Numbered from the stretch's first letter, positions 24,713-33,048 are shown. The stretch is 46,099 nucleotides of DNA from Olsenella_L kribbiana (GCF_036408795.1 NZ_JAZGJP010000015.1:1-46099), one strand, 5' to 3'. The notes: generated by a model from the letters alone, not told the origin. Numbers and translations: made by a program.

Positions 24713-24824
24713 ATCGAGACAGTGGATGCCGCCGTGATCGAAGCGACTACCCCTGCGGTGCGGGGCAGATCGCTTCGCTTTCGCGGCGGCCTGCATCATG
24801 AGGTTCAGCGGGCTGCGGGTTGGC

Positions 24825-26501
24825 TTACGGCTCGCCTTGCGGGACGTCTCGCACCAGCCCCTCGTATCGCTCCTTGATGCTGGCGGGCATGCACCGGCGG
24901 TCGGTGTCGGACCCGCAATAGGCTCTGTTCATCCACTCGGTCACTTCGTACTCCAAGATGAGCGGTTCGGGCCAGCCCATCTTTGAGGGGGCGCGGACGG
25001 GGTTTTGGGTGGAGCTCCATCCGATGCCGTGCTGGGGCAGGAGCGCCTTGACCTCCTTGACGAAGACCTGCTTGGACTGAACCCTTCCCGAGGGGTTGTT
25101 GCGCCGCGACCAGTGACGGTACAGGTCGTGGAGGAACTGCCAGGGGAGCAAATCCCAAGTGACTTGCGGCAGGATGTCGTCGAGGAACTGGCGCACGGGG
25201 TCGTTCACCTCGCGATACTCGGCAAGGAGCCTGCACGTCGCCTCGGGGGCGTCAAGCTCGTAGTAATCGGTCTTTGCGAGGATGCGGTGGAGCACGTATT
25301 CGAGGACTTCGGGTCGGTTCAGGTAGTCGCCCTTGATGTACTTGCGCTCGCAGCCCTCGAAGCGCTTCTCGAAGGGAATCACCAGAAGGCGGCGGTACAG
25401 AGACTCCGACTTGTCGCGAAGCTTCGGCAGCGAGTTGATGCACTGAATCATGAAGCCTCGGAACTTCACCGAGCGCGGGTCTTTGAACTTGCGGTTCATC
25501 AAGAACGGGTCTCCCGTGATGATGGACTTGAGCGCCGCCGCATCGTCCAGGTAGGTGCCCGTGTCGTTCTCGTCGGTGATGATGGCGGAGACGCGCGTGA
25601 GGGATTCGAGCTTGAAGTCGTCCCCGAACGCCTTGATGGGGATGGACGCCCACGCCCCCTTGCCGCAGAGGTTGCGGGCGAGGGTGCAAAACGTCCCCTT
25701 GCCGTTGTTGCCGAGGGTCGAGTACAGCCACGCGCTCTTGTTCCAGTCGACGTTGGGGCGCACGACCGCACCGAGAACCTGCCAAAGAAGCTCCACGACC
25801 TTGGGGTCGTCGGAAAGCTCGTCCATCCACGTCACCACGTCCCAGTCGGTGCCGTCCTCGTTGTTGCGGATGACGGGATTGGGGGCGTCTTCCACGAAGT
25901 CCGTCCCGATTTTGGAGGTGAACACCAGCTCGGGGTCGAAGTCCATGAGAATCTTGTTGCCATAGTCGTACAGGCCGTTGTTCACGGCGACGAGGTCGGG
26001 TTTGGTGCAGGGGGACACCACCTCGCACACCGCGCGCAAGATCGCAACGACCTCATCGACGTTGCGTTTGCTGATCGTTGCGTCATAGCGGCGGATAAGC
26101 CGCGTGAGGTTGTCGCTTCTGGTGTCGTAGACGCCCTTGGCGTCCCCCTCCGACTGGTACACGCCCACGTCGTAGTTTCCGTCCCCCTCGTCTGCCGCCC
26201 AGCAGATGAGCTTGGCGTGGTGGAGCCACTTGATGGCAAGCGCAATCTGGAGGGGCAGAAGCTCCCTGAGCTTCTTGAGGCGCTCTCCCGGCGGCTTCTG
26301 GTCGGGGTAGGCGTCCTTCAGTTTTGCGCCGATTGGGGCATTTTCGTCACGAGGACCGAGGTTGTACCTCTCAATGGCGTTGTTGGTGGCTTGGAGCAGC
26401 TCATTCTCAATGGTTTCTGGGGACGGGATGCTGTCCATGTCGATGCCCCCAAGATAGTCTTCGGTCACGGTTCTTATAAGCTCGTTATACGTCTGTCCCA
26501 T
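24825..26501 (-). CDS. Phage/plasmid SF3 helicase (D5/P4-type primase-helicase)
   Basis: 558 residues. The N-terminal 250 residues contain the D5_N-like region. The SF3 ATPase follows: Walker A LGNNGKGT (263-270, Lys268), Walker B IITDEND (307-313), motif C FMIQCINSLP (350-359, Asn356) and an arginine-finger region SLYRRL (367-372). The C-terminal part is a winged-helix DUF5906/Pox_D5-like region. No toprim or archaeo-eukaryotic primase motif is seen, so it is probably helicase only. It would unwind an element origin, implying autonomous replication after excision. GGAG is just before the ATG. Hairpin and repeat clusters flank it on both sides. Confidence 0.88.
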   Translation of the reverse strand: MGQTYNELIRTVTEDYLGGIDMDSIPSPETIENELLQATNNAIERYNLGPRDENAPIGAKLKDAYPDQKPPGERLKKLRELLPLQIALAIKWLHHAKLICWAADEGDGNYDVGVYQSEGDAKGVYDTRSDNLTRLIRRYDATISKRNVDEVVAILRAVCEVVSPCTKPDLVAVNNGLYDYGNKILMDFDPELVFTSKIGTDFVEDAPNPVIRNNEDGTDWDVVTWMDELSDDPKVVELLWQVLGAVVRPNVDWNKSAWLYSTLGNNGKGTFCTLARNLCGKGAWASIPIKAFGDDFKLESLTRVSAIITDENDTGTYLDDAAALKSIITGDPFLMNRKFKDPRSVKFRGFMIQCINSLPKLRDKSESLYRRLLVIPFEKRFEGCERKYIKGDYLNRPEVLEYVLHRILAKTDYYELDAPEATCRLLAEYREVNDPVRQFLDDILPQVTWDLLPWQFLHDLYRHWSRRNNPSGRVQSKQVFVKEVKALLPQHGIGWSSTQNPVRAPSKMGWPEPLILEYEVTEWMNRAYCGSDTDRRCMPASIKERYEGLVRDVPQGEP

Positions 26502-26680
26502 GGCTTCTCCTCCGAATCTTTCGCGGTGTTTTTAGAATGTTTTACCGTGACATTCGGTGACTGAGAAGACCTCGTTATCTGCAAAAGCGCAGGTAGAAGG
26601 GCTTTCTGTTCATAAATGAGCGGAAAGTCGGTGTGCTGTTTTCGTGAAGTGAGGACGCCGCGGCGGAGAAGGTGGCGCAC

Positions 26681-26889
26681 GGCAGGTTTGGCAGGTGCGC
26701 GGCAGGGGTCGGCGCGGCGACTTCCTGCCGCCCTTCCTTCTGAGGCGATGGGGGCTGAGAGGGCGCTGGCAGTCCTGGCAGCCTAAATAGTACATGGACA
26801 CAGGTAAGACCGTCCCCTGCCTTTTCGTGTACGTCTTCTTCCACCGCTACCCGTTTTGCGGTGGCGGGAGGGGCTGCCAGGGTTGCCAG
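26681..26889. repeat. GGCAG/CTGCC repeat cluster upstream of the helicase gene
   Basis: GGCAG at 26681, 26690, 26701, 26768 and 26777, the last two as CTGGCAG spaced 9 bp; complements CTGCCAGG at 26874-26881 and TTGCCAG at 26883-26889. A CCACCGC/GCGGTGG hairpin lies at 26841-26864. No convincing gene covers this stretch. Confidence 0.4.
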
Positions 26890-27534
26890 TCCCGCGTTGC
26901 GAGCCTGCGGGCGGGGGTTTGGGATGGCAGTTCGGGCCTGAAAAGCCCTGCCGCAAGACTGCCGCGAGGCCGCAACGGCGTCGCCCCGATCATGCAACGA
27001 CGGGATGAGGAGCGTGCGAGCGTGCGTTGCAAGTGCGGGGCTTGCCCTGCCGCTTATGGTGACTTTATGGAACTGTTTTCCGAAAAACGCGGCGTGAAAA
27101 CGGGCGCGTCTCTCTCGTTGCCCTCAGCATCGGTCTTCCCGGGCGATGTGCCTAAAATCAAGCGACATTTTCCCCGTTTGGCAAGAATGGCACAGCGGGG
27201 TAAGATGTCATCAGGCCGTTTGAGGCCTCGTGCTCTGGCGCTTCCGTCTTCTCGGAGCGCTAACCACTGGATGCAGGTGGCGTCTCCCATGACGCCTTAA
27301 GAGGCTGCCTCGGGGAAACAGAGCCTCCCCACGCCATGTCCGATGCACCAAACCCCTGCTCGGGCTGGGCAAGGCCAAAAGACCGCTGCAGGTCGGCTCG
27401 CGGGACGCGCGAATTGGGTTTCGCCGATTCCCGCATGTCAGGAAGCGCGGATGTGCGTATCGCATCCGATGGGAGCGCCTTCTGGCCAGGATGCACGCCG
27501 CTATTGCGGCTGTGCCTGTTGCCAGGAGGCAGTC
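26890..27534. other. Intergenic region before the excisionase gene
   Basis: About 650 bp between the repeat cluster and the AlpA-like gene. Open frames exist on both strands, but they have no ribosome sites, no recognisable domains and Arg/Pro/Ala-rich composition typical of random high-GC frames. I see no gene. Confidence 0.4.
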
Positions 27535-27759
27535 ATGGCTACAAACGAAACCGATTCCATTTTTCTCATCGACTCAAAAGAGGCCGCATTCGTGCTGGGC
27601 ATCAGCTCTCGCACGCTCGCGAACTGGCGCTGCAAGGGCCGAGGGCCTGCGTACATTCGCCTGGGCAAGAAGCGCTCCCCTGTGATGTATCGCGTGAGCG
27701 ACGTGCAGGACTGGATTGTCGAACATCAGGTAAAGGCGAGCGGAGATGCTCGCCGATAG
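27535..27759 (+). CDS. Excisionase/AlpA-like helix-turn-helix protein
   Basis: 74 residues from ATG 27535 with AGGAGG seven bases upstream; longer in-frame starts lie in DNA without coding character. Residues about 12-60 (IDSKEAAFVLGISSRTLANW, then RCKGRGPAYIRLGKKRSPVMYRVSDVQDW) form a MerR-like winged helix of the excisionase family (HTH_17). It ends 26 bp before the integrase gene, so the two form an int-xis unit. By family, it bends DNA at the att arms to favour excision, or activates transcription. Confidence 0.85.
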   Translation: MATNETDSIFLIDSKEAAFVLGISSRTLANWRCKGRGPAYIRLGKKRSPVMYRVSDVQDWIVEHQVKASGDARR

Positions 27760-27785
27760 GCGACGCAAAGGAAGGGAGGTGAAAC

Positions 27786-29003
27786 ATGTCCCGCGTCGCC
27801 CTTGAGCTTGGAGAGACAAGCATTGACCGCGCAAAGATTACGCCGACGCCCGACGGTGGCTATCGCATGCAGTGGAGCATGCGCTTGCTGAACGGGCGTC
27901 TCATCAAGAAGACGACCAAGGGGAAGTGCACCAAAGGCGAGCTGCGCCGCCGCGCTCATGCCCAAGCTGAGGAAATTCTCGCAACAGGCGGGGGCAGCAC
28001 TCCTTGGAAGGGCTCGTCGAGCATGCGCGACTATATCCGCAAAGAGGTAATCCCCGGAATCGAGCGCACCGATGATTCCATCTTGCGACCCCGAACACGG
28101 GATAAATACTGCCACGTGCTCAATCTCGCGGCGGAGGCGTTTGGGGGCTTTCGCATCGCGGACGCGGTTCGCCCGCGCAACCTCGAAGGCATCTTGGAGG
28201 GGATGGCAAGGCGCCACGGCACCTCTACCGCCAAGCATTGCCAAAAGACGGTGAGCAAATATGTTCTTGAGCCTTTGGTACGCGACGAGGTAATCGCCCA
28301 CAACCCCCTCAAGAGCTTCAGGCCGCGCCTGCCTGAGTGCCGCATGACAAACAAGGCTCCGGGCGGACAGGCGCTCACGCCGGAGGAGCGCGGGCGCGTG
28401 CTCGAATACCTGCTTGCGATTGACCCCAATGATGTAAATCCGCCGAAAAGAGGGCGCTATACCGTTGAGGATGTGCGCAATCTGCGCCGCGCTGTCGTTG
28501 AGATCACGCTGCTGCAGGCAGTGACGGGGCTTCGCATCAACGAGGCGAGACTGCTCAGCCGCGCGAACGTTGAGGACAAGGACGGCTTGCTTAGTGTCAC
28601 CGTGACGACCGAGGTGTCAAAGACCCATCGTGGGCGTACCATCCCCATCCTTGACGAGCGCGTTGCCGAGCGCATGAGGGCGCGGCTGGAAAGAGCGGGG
28701 GCCGAACCAGGCGCGCTGCTGTTCCCCGCCCCCGCGGCTCCTGGCAGCGCGTGGGACATCAACAACGCGCAGCATGCCATTAAGAAGCTCTATCACGAGT
28801 TGGCAGACACCTTGGACATACCCCTTCTCGATAAGGTCTCGACCCATGTCTGGCGCGCGACCCTCAACACCGAGTGGATGCAGAGAGGCGTTCCCGATTT
28901 GATTCGCTCGGCGTATTTCGGGCACAGCCCCGAGGTGAATCGCAGCTACTATACGGATACGACCAACGTCTCCGTTTTGGTGGACATGCTCCGTACGACC
29001 TAG
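27786..29003 (+). CDS. int: Tyrosine site-specific integrase
   Basis: 405 residues. The N-terminal ~65 residues are the arm-binding region, followed by a SAM-like core-binding domain and the catalytic domain. Catalytic residues visible: Arg250 in TGLRINEARL, His354-x-x-Arg357 in HVWRATLN, His380 in FGHSPEVNRSYY, and nucleophile Tyr388 or Tyr389. The ribosome site is GGGAGG. The gene stops 9 bp before the right arm repeat and about 150 bp before attR, a typical terminal position. It would catalyse integration at the initiator tRNA-Met gene. Confidence 0.93.
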   Translation: MSRVALELGETSIDRAKITPTPDGGYRMQWSMRLLNGRLIKKTTKGKCTKGELRRRAHAQAEEILATGGGSTPWKGSSSMRDYIRKEVIPGIERTDDSILRPRTRDKYCHVLNLAAEAFGGFRIADAVRPRNLEGILEGMARRHGTSTAKHCQKTVSKYVLEPLVRDEVIAHNPLKSFRPRLPECRMTNKAPGGQALTPEERGRVLEYLLAIDPNDVNPPKRGRYTVEDVRNLRRAVVEITLLQAVTGLRINEARLLSRANVEDKDGLLSVTVTTEVSKTHRGRTIPILDERVAERMRARLERAGAEPGALLFPAPAAPGSAWDINNAQHAIKKLYHELADTLDIPLLDKVSTHVWRATLNTEWMQRGVPDLIRSAYFGHSPEVNRSYYTDTTNVSVLVDMLRTT

Positions 29004-29012
29004 GGGTTCGAG

Positions 29013-29040
29013 GTAATCTGTATGGTAATATGTATGAGCG
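29013..29040 (+). repeat. Right putative integrase arm site
   Basis: Perfect copy of the 28-bp block at 18805-18832, in the same orientation, with the tandem GTAATCTGTATG / GTAATATGTATG pair. Confidence 0.65.
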
Positions 29041-29153
29041 TGATTTTCCGTGATTTTACGTGATACCGAGTGACACTGTTTTGGTCGAAAAATAGGGTTT
29101 GAGCTGGGATGATATAGCGTGTGACCTCGGGAAACTAGAATTTGAAAAGGGTG

Positions 29154-29194
29154 CCCGGAGGTCGGTGGTTCAAGTCCGCCCCCCGCGACCAAAA
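29154..29194 (+). repeat. attR: tRNA-Met 3' half remnant
   Basis: Matches 18699-18739 at 36 of 41 positions, including the terminal CGCGACCAAAA. It lacks the tRNA 5' half, so no functional tRNA is made. Its T-arm GGTGG-TTCAAGT-CCGCC still pairs, so the differences from the left copy are compensatory and come from another real initiator tRNA gene. Confidence 0.75.
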
Positions 29195-29199
29195 GTCCG

Positions 29200-29234
29200 C
29201 AGCTCAGGGAATCAATTCCCTGAGCTGTTTTCAT
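29200..29234 (+). terminator. tRNA-type terminator to the right of attR
   Basis: Perfect 12-bp stem CAGCTCAGGGAA/TTCCCTGAGCTG (29200-29227), loop TCAA, followed by TTTTCATTT. It has the same position relative to CCA as the left terminator but a different sequence. Confidence 0.75.
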
Positions 29235-29884
29235 TTGCAGATTCTTTCTGGGTCAAATTTTGGGTCAAATTATTAAAATGGATTTTTCGTGAAGTAAAGT
29301 AAGCAGATAATCTTATATGTAGCTACATGTTTGGACACTGGAATGCGTCTGCAGTTTATGTCTCCAAGAGGCATTCAAAGCATATGTTGCTATTGATGTT
29401 CCGCTGAATCTAAATCTCGAGAAAAGCTTTTCCTGCCGGCGTTCTTCCGGGTCTGTCTCCGATTGCTTAGGCGTGATCATATAGTCATGCTGGGGTAATC
29501 GATATTAGTTAGGACTCGAAGTGCAACATCGATAAATAACTCAGACAATCGGCGCTAAGTACATGACTGCAAATATCGAAGAGGATGAATGGTCTTATGC
29601 TAAGGAAACACTGAATAAATGGTGCCGATGGAGCGGGCTTCCCGCTTACGACAGCGTGCGCGAGATGGTTGCTAGCTGTGGAAGGCGTGCACCTCAAGCG
29701 TCATGCATGCATGTATGGGGCCCTGAGCAGGGGGTTGTCGTCGGCGAGTCCGTCCCCCGCTGTGGGAAACTGAGCCACGACGCCAGCGGGCATACGGCTT
29801 TCAGCGGCCGCTCTCTTCGGATGGTAGAATCTGTTACATATTGATTCTTTTCGCCGCATATGGTTGCGGATTAGCTTGTAGCCC
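29235..29884. other. Low-GC intergenic region without a clear gene
   Basis: 650 bp, visibly more AT-rich than its neighbours. A 93-codon plus-strand frame (29563-29844, beginning MTANIEEDEWSYAKETLN) has no ribosome site or known domain and may be a gene remnant. A dyad ATGTAGCTACAT lies at 29317-29328. I see no tRNA or promoter with good spacing. Confidence 0.35.
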
Positions 29885-30352
29885 ATGGACCAAGCATTAG
29901 ACTTTGGTAACGCAAACGAAGAGCAGCGCCGTGCCATCACCACGACCGAAGGGCCGGTGCTCATCACGGCCGGACTCGGCACGGGTAAGACCTTCACGCT
30001 CGTCAAGCGTGTGGCATACCTCATCCTCAAGAAGCACGTGAAGCCTTCGACTATCCTCGTAGCGATCTTCACGGAGAAGGCCGCCAAGGAGCTTGCCACG
30101 CGCATCTCTACCCAGCATGAGGAGGGCCCCAACCATACCCGTGCCACGATGATTTGCATGGGCAGCCTCAAGTACACCATGCGCCCCTACGAGCGCGACA
30201 CCCTGTATGACCTGGACCTTGACCCGCATGAGCAGGTCAACCGCATTAATGACCCGGCCTACGCCGAGAAGGTCGCACAGATGCGTGAGCGCCTGCTCAC
30301 CTGGTACCAGGAGACCGCCGACTGGGTACCCAACCGCAAGGACATGCGCTAA
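29885..30352 (+). pseudogene. Chimera: UvrD/PcrA helicase N-terminus fused to sulfatase C-terminus
   Basis: 155 residues. Residues 1-77 are the start of a UvrD-type SF1A helicase: Q-motif NEEQRRAIT, Walker A AGLGTGKT (29-36), motif Ia FTEKAAKEL. From about residue 80 the protein changes to a sulfatase tail: RATMICMGSLKYTMRPYERD, then TLYDLDLDPHEQVNRINDPA and a final helix ending in a stop. Neither part can work alone: the helicase lacks motifs II-VI and the sulfatase lacks its catalytic Cys/Ser site. This is a deletion or recombination scar that happened to stay in frame. Confidence 0.75.
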
Positions 30353-30890
30353 CCTGCGCCTTTGTGCACCTGCTTGGGCTTTTCGCCAGCGGGTGCACAC
30401 TTCTCCTTGAAAGAGGCTTTCCATGCTCAATCTCATCTATGCCTTGGTCATCATTGTGGCAACCTCGCTTGAGGCGGTGGCAGGCCTCGACGGCTGCGGA
30501 GCTGGAGAGGCCGCCGCCAGAGGGGATGGTGGAGGTCATTGCGAGGTCGAATCCTGTGGGCGTCCCGCCGCGAACGGCGACCTCGTACGCCATGCCTCGG
30601 ACAAGGGCGGCGGTTGAGCCCTTTTCGTCGTCGCGTGAATCGAGCGAGTCCAGGTCAACCTCAATCTGCGGGTAGCCTTCGGATGCTACCCGTACGGTAG
30701 CGGTACCGTTGTTCGCCGCGATGCAGTCGACGGCGACGTCGAGCGCTGCTGCTATTACGCGCCCGCCCTCGTGATCGGTGTGATTGCCGGCGATTTCGGA
30801 ACGGCCGGGCGCATGCACGGACAACAGGTTGCGGACGCCCACCGTGCCAAAGCTCTCCTCAAAGAGTCTGACGAGCTTGTCTTTGTTCAT
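30297..30890 (-). pseudogene. galK: Galactokinase, N-terminal fragment
   Basis: From ATG 30890 (AGGTGA upstream), residues 1-136 are the N-terminal half of galactokinase: APGRSEIAGNHTDHEGG (27-43, galactose-binding signature) and IPSGGGLSSSAAVEA (122-136, ATP-binding). After about base 30483 the frame continues into non-homologous sequence to 30297, so the C-terminal two thirds are missing. The fragment cannot be active. It lies on the same strand as the PTS IIA gene. Losing Leloir galactose use fits the presence of the tagatose pathway alongside. Confidence 0.82.
30423..30480 (+). pseudogene. Possible N-terminal scrap of a membrane protein gene
   Basis: ATG 30423 with GAGG upstream starts MLNLIYALVIIVATSL, a plausible first membrane span, then runs at about 30480 into the antisense of the galactokinase fragment. 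This marks the probable recombination joint. Too short to identify. Confidence 0.3.
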
Positions 30891-30970
30891 GATATTCACC
30901 TCTTGGGCAAGAAGACGGCTACCAAAGGTGCTTTTCCAGGTGTCTCTTTTTATTAAAGTTGCGCATAAGG

Positions 30971-31003
30971 AAAAAGGCGGCGAAAACAATCGATGCCGCC
31001 GCC
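30971..31003 (-). terminator. Terminator of the PTS IIA gene
   Basis: On the minus strand GGCGGC (31000-30995) pairs with GCCGCC (30981-30976), followed by TTTTT. Confidence 0.75.
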
Positions 31004-31040
31004 TCTTCCTTTGTGGTCTGTTTGATTTTAATTAGGTAGG

Positions 31041-31379
31041 CTAAGCCGTCTTGGCCTCGAGCGCCGCGATCCGCTTGTACTCATCAATCATGAACTTGGC
31101 CTGCTTCTCGAGCATCATGGTGGTCATGAGCGTATCCTGCGCGTGCACCATGATAAAGGTCACATCCATCTCGGAGCCGCCCGCTTCTTTGGAAAGGATA
31201 CCGGTCTGGATGTTGTGTGCCTCGATGAGAGTATCGTAGGCGCTCTTCTGAAGCTCCTCCGCCTTGGAGAAGTTGCCCTCGCGCGCGGCGTCCAGGGCAT
31301 GGAGCAGGTCGGTCATGGCATCGCCCGCGGTCGCGACAATCTCGAAGCCAATCATTGAGATTTCTTCTTTGGTGGCCAT
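31041..31379 (-). CDS. lacF: PTS lactose-type EIIA component
   Basis: 112 residues, all helical, the size of LacF (~104). It carries phosphate from HPr to the IIB domain of the lactose permease. The phosphorylation site is in IMVHAQDTLMT: His79, with the conserved metal-binding Asp82. The start ATG 31379 has AAAGGGG upstream; longer frames run into the control region. It stands alone on the minus strand, divergent from the DeoR-type regulator, while its IICB partner is encoded 7 kb away at 38209. It has its own terminator. Confidence 0.92.
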   Translation of the reverse strand: MATKEEISMIGFEIVATAGDAMTDLLHALDAAREGNFSKAEELQKSAYDTLIEAHNIQTGILSKEAGGSEMDVTFIMVHAQDTLMTTMMLEKQAKFMIDEYKRIAALEAKTA

Positions 31380-31488
31380 TTTGGGCCCCTTTCTGTTAGC
31401 GGCGCCTTTGCGCCTGTGTGCGCTTCGGGCTCGCGGGGCGTCCGGGCAGCCGCCCTCTGAGCTTCTTGCTGATATAACAATACTTCCC

Positions 31489-31615
31489 GAACAAAGAAGA
31501 ACAACAACAAACATAACGAACAACTTCGAACGGTCGTAAACTGGCGGTGAACGGCAAATCGTCGTCTTTTTTAAATTTTCACGTTCGTTTCTGTTCGAAA
31601 GTGTTCTAATATAAC
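31489..31615. promoter_or_regulatory. Divergent control region with 10-bp-phased GAAC/GTTC half-sites
   Basis: GAAC at 31489 and 31499 (10 bp apart) and at 31518 and 31528 (10 bp apart); GTTC on the other side at 31583, 31593 and 31603 (10 bp apart each). The rightmost repeat runs into TAATATAAC, a likely -10 for the regulator gene. Such helically phased direct repeats are typical of DeoR-family operators, so the regulator probably controls both itself and lacF. Confidence 0.55.
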
Positions 31616-31660
31616 TGTAAATAACAGCGGCAAGTAATCGAGCCAGAGGAGGCGGGTGCC

Positions 31661-32431
31661 ATGATCAAAGTGGAGCGGCATGAGCGCGTGAAGGCGCTCC
31701 TGGATGCTCATGGGACCGTCTCGGTCAAAGAGATCTCCGACGCGCTTGATGTCTCGGAGATGACGGTTCGACGCGACCTCGAGGAGCTTAGCGCTGCTGG
31801 AGACATCGAGCGCGTGCGCGGTGGCGCCCGCCGGTGTGCCTCTCCTGTTCATTCAATGCTGCGCCGCGAGTACACTCATATCGAGAAGCGAGACAAGAAC
31901 GTCGCCGAGAAAGCCGAGGCGGCGCGCCTTGCTGCAGGTCACATCGAGGAGGGTTCGACGGTCTTCCTCGGCACCGGCACCACCGTTGAGCAGATGATTC
32001 CCTTTCTGCCGTCAGGTCGTCTGCGCGTGGTCACGAACTCGATCAATGTATTCAACCTGCTCGCCTCTCGCGAGAACTGCGAGCTCTTTCTCATCGGTGG
32101 GGCTTTCCGTGAGCGTACTGGCGCTTTCGTAGGCCCTCTCGCCGAGAGTGCCATCTCCCAAGTGGGCATTGATGCCGCATTCATCGGCGTCAACGGCCTG
32201 CTCGGCAATGATGTCTATACCTCGAACATGGAAGAAGGTTACTTCCAAAAGAAGGCCTTCGACCAGGCAGATTCCCGTTATATCGTTGCGGATGCGAGTA
32301 AGATCGCCGTTCGCGACTTCTATTCGTTCTATAACCTCTCGGATATCGATGCCCTGATCTGCGATGGCGGAATCACGCCCAATCAACGTACGAGCGTCGA
32401 GGAGTTCACGCGAGTGATTTGTCCCACGTGA
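31661..32431 (+). CDS. lacR: DeoR/GlpR-family regulator (LacR-like)
   Basis: 256 residues. N-terminal DeoR helix-turn-helix (20-40, VKEISDALDVSEMTVRRDLE), followed by the DeoRC sugar-phosphate sensor domain with IEEGSTVFLGTGTTVEQM, VVTNSINVFNLL and LIGGAFRERTGAFVGPLAE. By family and position, it represses the tagatose-pathway genes and is released by tagatose-6-phosphate. The ribosome site is AGGAGG. It is divergent from lacF across phased half-sites and is followed by lacA. Confidence 0.88.
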   Translation: MIKVERHERVKALLDAHGTVSVKEISDALDVSEMTVRRDLEELSAAGDIERVRGGARRCASPVHSMLRREYTHIEKRDKNVAEKAEAARLAAGHIEEGSTVFLGTGTTVEQMIPFLPSGRLRVVTNSINVFNLLASRENCELFLIGGAFRERTGAFVGPLAESAISQVGIDAAFIGVNGLLGNDVYTSNMEEGYFQKKAFDQADSRYIVADASKIAVRDFYSFYNLSDIDALICDGGITPNQRTSVEEFTRVICPT

Positions 32432-32619
32432 GGCTCCGCTATTACCTTGTTCCATCCACGCTGTGCCCGGCGGCGTGTGAGGATTTGCGCGTATAGGTCA
32501 CTGTCAAGCCACAACACAATCGCATCTTTTGCGTGACAAGAGCTGATCGTAGACATCGCTATAACGACATCTGTCAACGGTGTCTAGGAACCGTCTTGTC
32601 GAATTTCCAAGGAGGAAGC

Positions 32620-33048
32620 ATGAGAGTCGTTATTGGTTCCGACGCGGAGGGCATGTCCCTCAAGAACATCGTCAAGGAAGCCCTCGTTGAGGACGGCCAT
32701 GAGGTCGTCGATCTCTCCGTCGAGCCCGCTGCCGATTTCGTAGATTCCGCGCTCGCCGTGGCGGCGGACGTCCAAGCCAACGACGGGACGCTCGGGTTCT
32801 GCTTCGACGGATACGGTGTGGGCAGCTACATGGTCTGCACCCGCGTAAAGGGTATGGTCTGCGCGAACATTTCCGACGAGCGCAGCGCGTACATGACCCG
32901 CGAACACAACAACTCCCGCATTGTCTGCATGGGCCCGAACGTCGTGGGCTCTGAGGTCGCCAAGAAGATTGCCCGTGAGTTCCTCGCGGCAGACTACGCC
33001 GGCGGTCGCCACCAGGTTCGTGTCGACATGCTCAACAAGCTCGCTTAA
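32620..33048 (+). CDS. lacA: Galactose-6-phosphate isomerase subunit LacA
   Basis: 142 residues, exactly the typical LacA size. RpiB/LacAB fold: N-terminal MRVVIGSDAEGMSLKNIV, then the FCFDGYGVGSYMV loop. The catalytic Cys of RpiB is absent, as expected for the A subunit. With LacB it isomerises galactose-6-P to tagatose-6-P. GGAGG lies four bases upstream of ATG 32620; earlier in-frame codons lack a ribosome site. lacB follows after a 58-bp spacer containing a hairpin. Confidence 0.92.
   Translation: MRVVIGSDAEGMSLKNIVKEALVEDGHEVVDLSVEPAADFVDSALAVAADVQANDGTLGFCFDGYGVGSYMVCTRVKGMVCANISDERSAYMTREHNNSRIVCMGPNVVGSEVAKKIAREFLAADYAGGRHQVRVDMLNKLA

Larger units (their letters stand above)
18699..29194 (+). 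mobile_element. Integrative element in the initiator tRNA-Met gene
   Basis: About 10.5 kb bounded by a 41-nt imperfect direct repeat (18699-18739 and 29154-29194, five mismatches) covering the tRNA 3' half. It encodes a Xre repressor, cargo genes, SF3 helicase, AlpA-like excisionase and tyrosine integrase next to the right end. Identical 28-bp putative arm sites lie inside both ends. Without the inserted IS1595-family transposon it would be about 8.6 kb. No capsid, terminase or conjugation gene is visible, so it may be a phage satellite-like or mobilisable replicon-like island. Confidence 0.85.

Noticed and set aside
25005..26564. 519-codon plus-strand frame
   Set aside because: Antisense of the SF3 helicase gene with intact Walker motifs.
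26794..27300. 168-codon plus-strand frame
   Set aside because: No ribosome site or domain and unlikely composition; lies in the repeat-rich region upstream of the helicase gene.
27343..27534. N-terminal extension of the AlpA-like protein
   Set aside because: The internal ATG at 27535 has AGGAGG at ideal spacing and starts just before the HTH; the upstream part lacks coding character.
29101..29194. Second functional tRNA gene
   Set aside because: Only the 3' half (anticodon stem remnant, T-arm, acceptor end) is present; the 5' half does not fold.
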